From NCBI GenBank assembly GCA_018267315.1, contig JAFDYS010000001.1, positions 7,191 to 71,190 on the forward strand: a stretch of DNA of 64,000 nucleotides. Direction: 5' to 3'. Each line of letters begins with the position of its first letter. Positions within the stretch are counted from its first letter, which is position 1. Below, one piece after another: positions 55,740 through 64,000 of this stretch. The position numbers were made by a program, and so were the translations under genes. The stretch comes from Bacteroidota bacterium. GTDB taxonomy: Bacteria; Bacteroidota; Bacteroidia; Chitinophagales; UBA10324. The notes beneath the pieces were generated by a model. The model was not told the DNA's origin. It did no database searches and saw only the letters and a program-made list of their open reading frames with translations.

Positions 55740-55857
55740 CTAAGATACCATTTATGGATTCACGATTACATAACCATCTTCAGCACCAACCCCAGCCCAG
55801 CTGCCATTACAATCAGCACCGGCTCTGAGATTTTCTTCACCTTTAGAAAGGTAACTA
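55740..55857 (-). pseudogene. chrA 3'-end plus downstream scar
   Basis: Matches the chromate transporter 3' end and its downstream spacer (59411-59530): TAAGATACCATTTATGGATT, CACGATTACATAACCATCTT, then CAGCACCAACCCCAGCCCAG. It ends at the stop codon of the gene at 55855. It would encode ISEPVLIVMAAGLGLVLKMVM-like residues (first 20 shown in family: ISEPLLIVMAAGLGLVLKLV). Confidence 0.85.
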
Positions 55858-58800
55858 CCGTTGCAAACTGATTTGCGAAGTGTACACCTGTCCGTTGATG
55901 AACAGTCTCACTAAATAGATTCCGTCAGGCGCATTACCCATCTCTATCTCCTTCACCAGTCTTCCGTTTTCTATTTCTCCGTCTTCTGAATGGATGACCT
56001 GCCCGAAGATGTTGAGGACTTCGAACTTCGTCTGCATAGTTTCTTCGTCATTCACCGTAAGATCAACAGTGAATACACCGGCGGAGGGATTGGGAAATAC
56101 ATTGAATGCGATTTCTTCATCGTCATTTTCCAATCGGAGTGGTTTGGTGGTGAAGGTTTGGGTCTCACTCCAGTCAGATGACACCGAACCCTGATCACAG
56201 ACGGATTTCACCGCCCAGTCATATTGTGTGTTGGGTAAGAGACCAGTGAGCTTTTTGTAGTTCAGTTGCGCGGTGGTCTTTGTCCATGGTACCGTTCCGG
56301 ATTTGCGATAACGCACGCTGTAGGTTTGAGCGGTGGGTACGACATTCCAATTCACTTTTGCTGATGTGGATTTGATGTTAGAGGTAATGGTTCCGATGGG
56401 AGTATCACAGAATGATGTCGCTTCTTTAGGCTCTGCAGCGAGCTTAATGACCCAATAGTCAGTACCACCATTACTTCCGTCAGTTACGTCAGCCCCTGCA
56501 TCTGAGTTTGTTACTCCTCCCAGGATGTAGCCCCCGTCGCTGGTTTGTTTAAAGATTTTGATATTTTCATCACCGTCAGCACTACCCCCAAAGGTCAAGT
56601 CCCATTGTTTGATACCATTCAAGTCGGTTTTAATAATCCATGCATCATAATCTGAAATCTGGAAGTGCGTTTTTTCATAGCTAAAAGGAGAGTTGCTTTT
56701 CCCGACTGATAAATAACCATCCGTAACCTGGTGAGCGTAGCTGCAATAATCATCATTTGACCCGCCCAGAGTTCTATCCCAAACTTTGTAACCCATTGAG
56801 TCAGCTTTAACGATCCAAAAGTCACCGTTGTTGATATCCCCCCCACGATTCTCCTCAGTTTTGTCGCCACCGATTCCGCAGTGAGATGAATTGGGTAAGA
56901 GATAACCGTTGTCTGAAGTTTGAGAAATGGCAGATCGTGACTGAAGCCAATTGCAATCTGAACCATCAAAATCCCGTGTCCACTGTGGGTTTCCATTTTC
57001 TTTATACTTGACAAGCTGCTGTATCGTATTTTCAGAACCGCTTAGAACGTATCGCCCATCATTATCCCTGATTGCACTATTAACCAAATTCAGATAAAGA
57101 TCAACGGCGTCGAGTTGATTCCCATCCGAATCTATTCTTACTATCAAGGCATATTGATCCCATAAATATCCATAAACTCCATATAATGTGAAGCCACTAT
57201 TTGCATCCTGTTCGAAATTCACCAGCACCTCTTCCTCAGTATCACCATAGGTATTATCCCAAAGTTTATTGCCATTGGAATCTATTTTTATGATCCAATA
57301 GTCATCCCAACCACCGTATGACGGTTTCGTTTTGTCACCGCTGACTTCTGAACCGGATGTTCCCGCAAGTATATAAGAGCCATCATTGAGTTGAAAGACT
57401 TTTTTTAACTCATCGTAACCTGTCCCTCCATATCGCTTATCCCATTGCTTAACGCCACTTGCACTAGTTTTTACAATCCAGTAATCATTGTGACCCCAGC
57501 TTGTTTGTGTCTTATCTCCTTCCAATCCAGAATATGAAGTGCCAGCAATAAGGTAACCACCATCAATTGTTTCAATAATATCTTCTAGATCGTCATTGGA
57601 CGCTCCTCCAAAAGTTGCATCCCATTCTTTTTGTGGAGCAGATGCAGTAGCGATTATTAAGTTGATTCCATTATCCTCACTTTCCACCTCCGGTTTTGAA
57701 CTCACTACTCTAATACGGTAGCCATTCCCATATGCTGCAGCGCCGGGTATCACACACGGTATTTCTCCTGATGTGGTTGATGGGATTGACCCAATTATTG
57801 CCGGAGATGCAAAACTTCCATTGGCATCTGATAACTCCGCAGAGAAAATATTGCCACTCTTGAATGTACCTAGCGCCGTGTATGAAATGGTGAGTGATTC
57901 ATTCCGCAGAAATGTATACTTGGTGACCGGAACAGTTAAAAGCGCCCTTGCGCCCTTTCCATTCATTTTTACCATCCAATAATCATAATACCCCTGCGAG
58001 CTTTGGGTTTTATCTGCTCCACTACCCGAGAGACTATAACCAGCCAAAACGTAAGCCCCATTGGAAGTAGTGCTTGAAGCAGTTAAGACATCTTCATCAG
58101 TTCCACCATAGCGAACATCCCATTCCTTCACGCCGCTATCATTAACTTTTATTACCCAATAGTCCTCCTCGCCTCTGGGAAATTGTGATTTTTCTCCGCT
58201 CCCGAGCGAATTTGAATATCCACTCAAAAGGTATCCTCCCTCTTCGCTTTGTGACAGAGATGTAAAGACATCGTATTCCCATCCGCCGAAGCAAGCCTCC
58301 CATTCCTTTGTACCGTTATCATCTATTTTTACGATCCAATAATCTCTGCTGCCTGAAGTCCCCTGCGAGAGATCACCGCTGGCAGGTGAGTCCGATGACC
58401 CTCCCAGAAGATAGCCTCCGTCTTGTGTCAGCAAAATGTCTGACAGATAATCATCATCGCTACCCCCAAAACCCTTATCCCATTGCTTCACACCATTAGC
58501 ATCCGTCTTAATAATCCAGTAGTCATTGCGACCTTTAGAAAAGCCAGACTTATCCTGATTCACCCCTTGTGATGTATAGCCACCAATAATAAAACCTCCA
58601 TCCGTTGTTTGATGAATCGCCCGTAAATGATCGTCCTCATTAGTACCAAAAGCCACTTCCCATTGTTCTGTTCCATTTGCATCAGTTTTCACAATCCAAT
58701 AGTCGATCCCCCCCTTAGATTCGCTGGTTTTGTTTCCCTTGACTTTTGATTTTGCCGATATGCCAAGAATATAACCTCCATCAGATGTCTGCTCCAATGC

Positions 58801-59286
58801 ATAAAGTTCATCATCCTTATCACCCCCATGAGTAATATCCCATTCTTTCACACCCGTTGAATCTACTTTGATGATCCATGCATCATTATCTCCGAAGCCC
58901 TCAGTTGAGTGATCAACATTCTGATGGCATACTCCATATCCACCGAGAATGTAGCCCCCATCAATGGTCTGTTGTATGCAGGTGAAATAATCAGCTTGAT
59001 AGTTGCCGTAGCGATAGTCCCATTGCTTTACTCCATCTGGATCCGTCTTCACTATCCAGTAGTCTTCATCGCCGCCGTAACTCGATTGTGATTTGTCGCC
59101 ACTTATATCACTTCTCGAAGTTCCACCTAGAATATACCCGCCATCACTTGTCTGATGCACATCATAACAATAATCATAACTATTACCTCCAAATCGGACG
59201 TCCCAGATCTTTTTTGGTGCTTGAGCCACTGTATGCTGGCAATAGAACAGAGCTGTAAGCAGTAGATAACTCATTGCTTTTTTCAT
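55855..59286 (-). CDS. Secreted protein with two seven-repeat modules, FN3 and T9SS type A domain
   Basis: Rightmost tandem paralogue, 1143 residues, signal MKKAMSYLLLTALFYCQHTV. The first seven repeats are regular (QTSDGGYILGGTS type); then an Ig-like domain (RNESLTISYTALGTF, YRIRVVSSKPE). The second set of seven is more degenerate (DANSGFTLYGVY, IRDNDGRYVLSGSE, VTDGYLSVGKS). FN3 and type A sorting domains are like those of the two copies to the left. It lies next to chrA and, judging by the scar order, the tandem duplications started from this junction. Function unknown. Confidence 0.85.
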   Translation of the reverse strand: MKKAMSYLLLTALFYCQHTVAQAPKKIWDVRFGGNSYDYCYDVHQTSDGGYILGGTSRSDISGDKSQSSYGGDEDYWIVKTDPDGVKQWDYRYGNYQADYFTCIQQTIDGGYILGGYGVCHQNVDHSTEGFGDNDAWIIKVDSTGVKEWDITHGGDKDDELYALEQTSDGGYILGISAKSKVKGNKTSESKGGIDYWIVKTDANGTEQWEVAFGTNEDDHLRAIHQTTDGGFIIGGYTSQGVNQDKSGFSKGRNDYWIIKTDANGVKQWDKGFGGSDDDYLSDILLTQDGGYLLGGSSDSPASGDLSQGTSGSRDYWIVKIDDNGTKEWEACFGGWEYDVFTSLSQSEEGGYLLSGYSNSLGSGEKSQFPRGEEDYWVIKVNDSGVKEWDVRYGGTDEDVLTASSTTSNGAYVLAGYSLSGSGADKTQSSQGYYDYWMVKMNGKGARALLTVPVTKYTFLRNESLTISYTALGTFKSGNIFSAELSDANGSFASPAIIGSIPSTTSGEIPCVIPGAAAYGNGYRIRVVSSKPEVESEDNGINLIIATASAPQKEWDATFGGASNDDLEDIIETIDGGYLIAGTSYSGLEGDKTQTSWGHNDYWIVKTSASGVKQWDKRYGGTGYDELKKVFQLNDGSYILAGTSGSEVSGDKTKPSYGGWDDYWIIKIDSNGNKLWDNTYGDTEEEVLVNFEQDANSGFTLYGVYGYLWDQYALIVRIDSDGNQLDAVDLYLNLVNSAIRDNDGRYVLSGSENTIQQLVKYKENGNPQWTRDFDGSDCNWLQSRSAISQTSDNGYLLPNSSHCGIGGDKTEENRGGDINNGDFWIVKADSMGYKVWDRTLGGSNDDYCSYAHQVTDGYLSVGKSNSPFSYEKTHFQISDYDAWIIKTDLNGIKQWDLTFGGSADGDENIKIFKQTSDGGYILGGVTNSDAGADVTDGSNGGTDYWVIKLAAEPKEATSFCDTPIGTITSNIKSTSAKVNWNVVPTAQTYSVRYRKSGTVPWTKTTAQLNYKKLTGLLPNTQYDWAVKSVCDQGSVSSDWSETQTFTTKPLRLENDDEEIAFNVFPNPSAGVFTVDLTVNDEETMQTKFEVLNIFGQVIHSEDGEIENGRLVKEIEMGNAPDGIYLVRLFINGQVYTSQISLQR

Positions 59287-59435
59287 CGTTCATGATTTTC
59301 TTTTTGACAGAACATTTGACACTTAATTTCTTGGGGTGCGCTAAAACTGAAAAATTCATTTATTCCCATTAATGGTTTCGCATTAACTCATGTTAATGAA
59401 CCCTCATCGCTAAGATACCAATTATGGATTCACGA

Positions 59436-60629
59436 TTACATAACCAACTTCAGCACCAACCCCAACCCCGCCGCCATTACAATCAGCAACGGCTCTGAGA
59501 TTTTCTTCACTTTTAGGAGGGCAACTACTGTGGCAACAGCAATCAATACCGAGGGAATATCAATGCTGACGGAGCGGTTTTGTGTGAATGTGTTGATGGC
59601 AATCACGATCACGGCGCCTGCTAATGCGCCGATTACGGCAGCGGTAATTCCATCCACGAATGCTTTGATAGAAGTGTTCTTCGCAATCTTTTTGAAATAA
59701 GGTGCGGGAATAACGGTGAGGAGATAGCAGGGAAGAAATGTAGCCAGCGCCGCAAGGCATGCACCGGTCACTCCGGCAGCGAGGTACCCGATGAATCCTA
59801 CTGTGATCACCACCGGTCCGGGCGTAATCATCGCCACAGCAACGGCATCGAGAAATTGTTTTTCATTCAGCCAGCCGAATTGTGAAACCACACCCGTATG
59901 CAGAAAAGGAACGATGGCCAGTCCGCTGCCGAAAACAAATGCTCCGGCTTTGGTGAAGAACCAACCGATATCCCAAAGCCGGTCTTTGTGTTCGAGCCAG
60001 ATTACGGAGGGAGCAGACAAGAACATGACAAATGAAGCCGCCGTGCCTCTCAGGAATTTCGGCGGCGCTTTGATGAGCATGTAAATAATGCCGGCAGCAA
60101 TAAATAACGTAACCGGTTCTGATTGGGTAATAACGGTGAATGCTCCTGCGAACAAATAGAAAATCCACAGCAGCCAATTTTTTCGTATGGACTCAGCATC
60201 GAGTTTGCCGATTGATTTCAGCGTGAGTTTGTATGCGCTCAGTACAATGATGCCGATGACGCACGCTCCCACTCCGTAAAACACGGCCTGCATCCACGGA
60301 AGCCCGCCATAAATTTTGTAGGCGATGCCGATAGCGAGCACCATGAAAAAAGAAGGAAGCACGAAAGCTATTCCCACCAGCGTGGCGCCCAGCACGCCGT
60401 AATGAACAAAGCCGAGATAGATTCCCAACTGCGCCGCCAGCGGCCCCGGCGACAACTGCGCCAGCGCCATGCCTTCCTTATATTCTTCTTCTGAAATCCA
60501 TTTGCGTTTCTCCACCAGATCACGATGCATGTAACCCACAAGCGCCACCGGCCCGCCGAAGCCGGCGTAGCCGAGTTTCAGGAAATACATCACAAGCTGC
60601 CGGAGAGAATAGGTGGCTTTGTCATTCAT
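59436..60629 (-). CDS. chrA: Chromate transporter, ChrA (CHR) family
   Basis: Inner-membrane CHR-family protein, 397 residues with two homologous halves. Landmarks: FLKLGYAGFGGPVALVGYM, KEGMALAQLSPGPLAAQLGI and YLGF in the first half; TKAGAFVFGSGLAIVPFL and AVAMITPGPVVITVGFIGYL in the second. The family exports chromate, giving Cr(VI) tolerance, though relatives may move other anions. Copies of its last ~80 bases occur at 52096 and 55788 as duplication scars. Confidence 0.9.
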   Translation of the reverse strand: MNDKATYSLRQLVMYFLKLGYAGFGGPVALVGYMHRDLVEKRKWISEEEYKEGMALAQLSPGPLAAQLGIYLGFVHYGVLGATLVGIAFVLPSFFMVLAIGIAYKIYGGLPWMQAVFYGVGACVIGIIVLSAYKLTLKSIGKLDAESIRKNWLLWIFYLFAGAFTVITQSEPVTLFIAAGIIYMLIKAPPKFLRGTAASFVMFLSAPSVIWLEHKDRLWDIGWFFTKAGAFVFGSGLAIVPFLHTGVVSQFGWLNEKQFLDAVAVAMITPGPVVITVGFIGYLAAGVTGACLAALATFLPCYLLTVIPAPYFKKIAKNTSIKAFVDGITAAVIGALAGAVIVIAINTFTQNRSVSIDIPSVLIAVATVVALLKVKKISEPLLIVMAAGLGLVLKLVM

Positions 60630-60869
60630 TAGAAGGATAGATATTGATCACTGCTTGGTGCATAAATGTAACCCAGTCTGCATTCAATTTTATAGCAATG
60701 AATAAACTGATCGCCTGTCGATCGTGGGTAAGGAAAGGATGAAAGTAGTTGTGTGCACCTCTGAAACACAAGTAACATTGCGTCGCCTGAAGTCGTAAAG
60801 AATCCCCAAACCTTCAGCTAACGATTAAACTGGCTACACTTCCGTTGTTGTAAAAAACGGACTTTACAA

Positions 60870-63428
60870 ATGAGAATCTTCTCCGCCCTATTGGTAATGC
60901 TTGGCATGGCCAGTGTTGCTCAATCCCAGGTTCCTGATTTCATCCGCGAAATCAAACGAACTGCTCACAATGAACAAAAGGAAAATGAATGGAAGCTGAA
61001 AGCTCCATCACCCGAGTCGCTTGAAGCTACCGGAAACTACAACATCGTTTACCACCGCTGCCAATGGAACATTGATCCCAATGTTTACTACATATCCGGG
61101 GCCATAACTTCCTACTTCAAGCCCGCAGCTTCAGGATTCTCCACGCTGAATTTTGATTTCACAATCACGCTCACGGTGGACTCCGTCAAATATCACGGCG
61201 CTGCCATTACGTGGAGCCAACTCAACGGCGATCTGCTGGCCATCAACTTACCGGTGGCGCTTGATGCCGGCACGCTTGATTCCGTTACCATCTGGTATCA
61301 GGGCGCCCCGCCGGCCACAGGATTCGGATCATTCATGCAATGGTCACACTACGAGACGCCGATTATATGGACACTCTCTGAACCGTATGGTGCCAAAGAC
61401 TGGTGGCCCTGCAAACAGTCATTGACTGATAAAGTGGATTCGCTTGACATCATCGTCACCTGCCCGCAACCCTACCGTACGGGAAGCAACGGTGTATTGG
61501 TGAGTGAAACGAATGAGGGCAATAACACCACAGCACACTGGAGAAGCCGTTACCCTACTGCCACTTACCTCATTGCTGTTTCTGTAACGATGTACAACGA
61601 CTATAGTGATTACGCCTTACTTTCAAACGGCGATTCGCTGCGCATTCTCAATTATGTCTATCCTGAAGATGTGGCTGCCGCGCAAAGCCAAACAGCAGCC
61701 ATGGTGCCGGTCATGGAGTTCTATGACTCTTTGCTGGTTACTTATCCATTTGCAAATGAAAAATACGGCCAATGCGAATTTGACTGGGGCGGCGGCATGG
61801 AACACCAAACCATGACCTTCTGCACGGGATTCGATGAACCGCTGCTTGCGCATGAACTGGCTCACTCCTGGTTTGGAAACAAAGTGACCTGCGGAAGCTG
61901 GGAAGATATTTGGCTCAATGAAGGTTTTGCAACATACCTGGAGGGGCTCACTCAGCAAACGCTGTATCCACAGAATTGGCAACAGTGGAAGCAGGATTAC
62001 CTCAATTACATTGTCAGTGATCCTGCGGGTTCCGTTAAAGTTTCGGATACCACGGATGTGAACCGCATTTTCGATTCACGATTAACTTATGCCAAGGGCG
62101 CTTACCTGCTGCACATGCTTCGCTGGAAACTCGGTGATGCCACCTTCTTCACGGCATTGAAGAATTACCTGAATGACTCGCAACTCGCTTATGGTTTCGC
62201 AAAAACACCCGATCTGAAACAGCGGCTGGAATCAGCGAGCGGACAAGATCTCACGGCTTTCTTCAACCAGTGGTATTACAATGAGGGTTATCCCACATAC
62301 AACATCCGGTGGTACACACTGGGAAAAACATTTAATGCAAGAATCAAGCAAACGCAATCCCATCCCTCGGTTTCCTATTTTCAAATGCCGGTGCCGATTC
62401 AACTCAAGGATGCAACACACGACACGACTGTTGTATTCAATAATACGGCTAACGGACAATGGTTCTCTGTTAATCTGAGTTTCATTCCCACTCAGGTAAT
62501 TCTTGATCCGCAACTCTGGATGATTCACGCCGGTGATGTAATCACCAAAGCGGATACCCTGTTGCTGGTCACCAATGCCATTTCGGGAAGTCCGTTCTGC
62601 CCGAAAGCAGCAGTCAGTGTGCCGTTCTCTTCCTCAGCATCATATAATGCGGGCAACGTTTACACAGCGCAGATTTCAAACGCCTCGGGAAGTTTTACGA
62701 GCCCGACCACCATCGGTACGCTGAGCAGTACGGCCAACTGGGGCACCATTTCCGCCAATCTGCCTATCAGTGTGGGAGCAGGAACTGGCTACCGCATTAG
62801 AGTGATAAGCAGTAATCCCGCAGTAACCGGAAGCAATAACGGGACGAATCTCACAGTGAATGGCTGCGCCGTTCCCACCAATCTCAATGCGTCGGGCATA
62901 ACTAAGAATTCTGCACTGATAAGTTGGAGCGCTGTCAACTGTGCTTATAACTATAAAGTTCAATACAGGAAATACGGGACATCAAGCTGGACTACCAAAA
63001 CCGCTTCAACCGTATCTTATACACTTACCGGTCTGTCTGCAAAAACCAAATATGAATACCGGGCGCAAACGGTTTGTACCGCAGACGGTACCTCCTCTTC
63101 AGCATACTCTGCAACAAAAACATTTACCACGCTTGCCATAAGAGATGAATCATTGAATGCCGAAGCGGAACCGCTTGCTGATGTAAACGTCTTTCCTAAT
63201 CCGGCGCGGGATCACTTTACAGCGGAGGTGACTTGTGATAAGGAAGTTTCAGCCACTATTTCCATTTGCAACATGGTGGGCGAACTCATGATTAGCAATA
63301 CGCTGGTGCTTAATGAAGGAACCAACACATTCAACTTCGAAACCACCGATTTTGCTCCTGGAATATACCTGATCAAAATTTGGGCAGGCAACAAAAACAT
63401 CGTGAAGAAGATCACGATTGTGCAATAA
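60870..63428 (+). CDS. Secreted M1-family aminopeptidase with Ig-like, FN3 and T9SS type A domains
   Basis: 852 residues. Signal peptide MRIFSALLVMLGMASVAQSQ. The M1 domain (about 50-540) has the substrate motif GGGMEHQTM in place of GAMEN and the zinc site HELAHSWFGN (H328, H332) with E351 in WLNEGFATYLE, at the classical HEXXH-x18-E spacing. Then come an Ig-like domain (NVYTAQISNASGSFTSPTTI), FN3 (YNYKVQYRKYGTSSWTTKTA), and a type A sorting domain (NVFPNPARDHFTAEV, then APGIYLIKIW). Extracellular peptide degradation is expected. Confidence 0.92.
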   Translation: MRIFSALLVMLGMASVAQSQVPDFIREIKRTAHNEQKENEWKLKAPSPESLEATGNYNIVYHRCQWNIDPNVYYISGAITSYFKPAASGFSTLNFDFTITLTVDSVKYHGAAITWSQLNGDLLAINLPVALDAGTLDSVTIWYQGAPPATGFGSFMQWSHYETPIIWTLSEPYGAKDWWPCKQSLTDKVDSLDIIVTCPQPYRTGSNGVLVSETNEGNNTTAHWRSRYPTATYLIAVSVTMYNDYSDYALLSNGDSLRILNYVYPEDVAAAQSQTAAMVPVMEFYDSLLVTYPFANEKYGQCEFDWGGGMEHQTMTFCTGFDEPLLAHELAHSWFGNKVTCGSWEDIWLNEGFATYLEGLTQQTLYPQNWQQWKQDYLNYIVSDPAGSVKVSDTTDVNRIFDSRLTYAKGAYLLHMLRWKLGDATFFTALKNYLNDSQLAYGFAKTPDLKQRLESASGQDLTAFFNQWYYNEGYPTYNIRWYTLGKTFNARIKQTQSHPSVSYFQMPVPIQLKDATHDTTVVFNNTANGQWFSVNLSFIPTQVILDPQLWMIHAGDVITKADTLLLVTNAISGSPFCPKAAVSVPFSSSASYNAGNVYTAQISNASGSFTSPTTIGTLSSTANWGTISANLPISVGAGTGYRIRVISSNPAVTGSNNGTNLTVNGCAVPTNLNASGITKNSALISWSAVNCAYNYKVQYRKYGTSSWTTKTASTVSYTLTGLSAKTKYEYRAQTVCTADGTSSSAYSATKTFTTLAIRDESLNAEAEPLADVNVFPNPARDHFTAEVTCDKEVSATISICNMVGELMISNTLVLNEGTNTFNFETTDFAPGIYLIKIWAGNKNIVKKITIVQ

Positions 63429-63535
63429 GCACTTTCCGCTATCCATTAGTACCGACATAACGCTGTTTTAACAGATGGATCACAATGTCAGCGAAGTCGA
63501 TCCGTTAGAAGACTTTATTTACTGCTTTTGCACTG

Positions 63536-64000
63536 ATGCCTATGCATTCACTCAGGCGTACCCTTATCTGGTCTTCCATCTTCAGCGTGGCGATGGGTTA
63601 TCTCGAAGCTGCCGTCGTGATCTATTTACGCCGGCTGTACTATCCGGACGGCTTTGCATTCCCCCTTGTTCCGATCACGCCCGACATCGGCATGATTGAA
63701 TTTCTGCGCGAAGCGGCCACCATCATCATGCTTTTAGGAATCGCTGTCATTGCAGGAAGAAACACGGCTCAGCGGTTTGCCCTGTTCATCTTTTGCTTCG
63801 CTGTGTGGGACATCTTCTACTATGTCTTTCTGAAAGTATTTGACGGATGGCCCGCTTCACTCTTGACCTGGGACATCCTTTTCATCATCCCGGTTCCGTG
63901 GGTTGGCCCTGTATTAGCGCCATGCCTTGTTTCACTTACCATGATCGTGCTTACGCTCGTAATCATCTTTGCCGCTGAAAAAGATCAGCACGTGAGAATC
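63536..64000 (+). CDS. Conserved multi-pass membrane protein, 3' end cut by window
   Basis: Open frame from the ATG at 63536 (alternative 63542) to the window end, 155 codons. MPMHSLRRTLIWSSIFSVAM begins it, followed by GYLEAAVVIYLRRLYYPDGF. Four hydrophobic segments are visible (IIMLLGIAVIAG, FALFIFCFAVWDIFYYVFL, LLTWDILFIIPVPWVGPVLA, LVSLTMIVLTLVIIF). No function recognised. The completed sequence is needed to see its length. Confidence 0.65.
   Translation, partial: MPMHSLRRTLIWSSIFSVAMGYLEAAVVIYLRRLYYPDGFAFPLVPITPDIGMIEFLREAATIIMLLGIAVIAGRNTAQRFALFIFCFAVWDIFYYVFLKVFDGWPASLLTWDILFIIPVPWVGPVLAPCLVSLTMIVLTLVIIFAAEKDQHVRI

Overview
The window looks like chromosomal DNA from an environmental Bacteroidota, perhaps of the Chitinophagales/Sphingobacteriales type. 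The signs are many proteins with type IX secretion (T9SS) sorting domains of types A and B, SprB-like repeats, Bacteroidota-style -7 boxes (TAnnTTTG), a Porin_O_P family porin, an ABC permease/M1 peptidase fusion, and dispersed palindromic repeats. No rRNA, tRNA, integrase, transposase or CRISPR array was recognised.

Layout: (1) 1-8350: aconitase (3' end cut by the window), a DUF1622 membrane protein, an RsmB-like rRNA methyltransferase, two secreted T9SS proteins and a PLP aminotransferase. (2) 8536-15520: porin, a pstSCAB-like importer, an Rrf2 regulator in place of phoU, and a CPA2 antiporter. A 15-bp dyad is shared by the porin and antiporter promoters. (3) 15543-24253: lipoprotein, GT-C-like membrane protein and two large type B T9SS adhesin-like proteins. 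(4) 24254-33463: a 209-bp tandem repeat, then SppA, Nudix hydrolase, outer-membrane protein, deoxynucleoside kinase, YkgJ-type protein, fasciclin lipoprotein, methyltransferase and GH25 lysozyme.

(5) 33491-38076 is the most unusual locus. A complete valyl-tRNA synthetase reads in frame into a C-terminal SIR2-like domain that keeps the expected catalytic Asn and His, giving 1411 residues. The last third of the ValRS part and the SIR2 part are much more AT-rich than the first part. The host's original ValRS C-terminal coiled-coil arm lies just downstream as a detached 98-codon ORF. The simplest reading is that a foreign cassette (about 33667 to 36300) replaced the 3' part of valS and installed a predicted NAD-consuming effector on an essential housekeeping enzyme. 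This is a strong candidate for an undescribed defence (guard) system.

(6) 38318-45686: ABC ATPase, ABC permease/M1 peptidase fusion, GH113-like lipoprotein and two tandem alpha/beta hydrolases. (7) 45697-59286: four paralogous T9SS proteins built from seven-repeat, propeller-like modules. One has a single module; three have two modules separated by an Ig-like domain. Scraps of the neighbouring chrA 3' end between the copies record how the array was duplicated. (8) 59436-64000: chromate transporter, secreted M1 peptidase and the start of a membrane protein cut by the window end.
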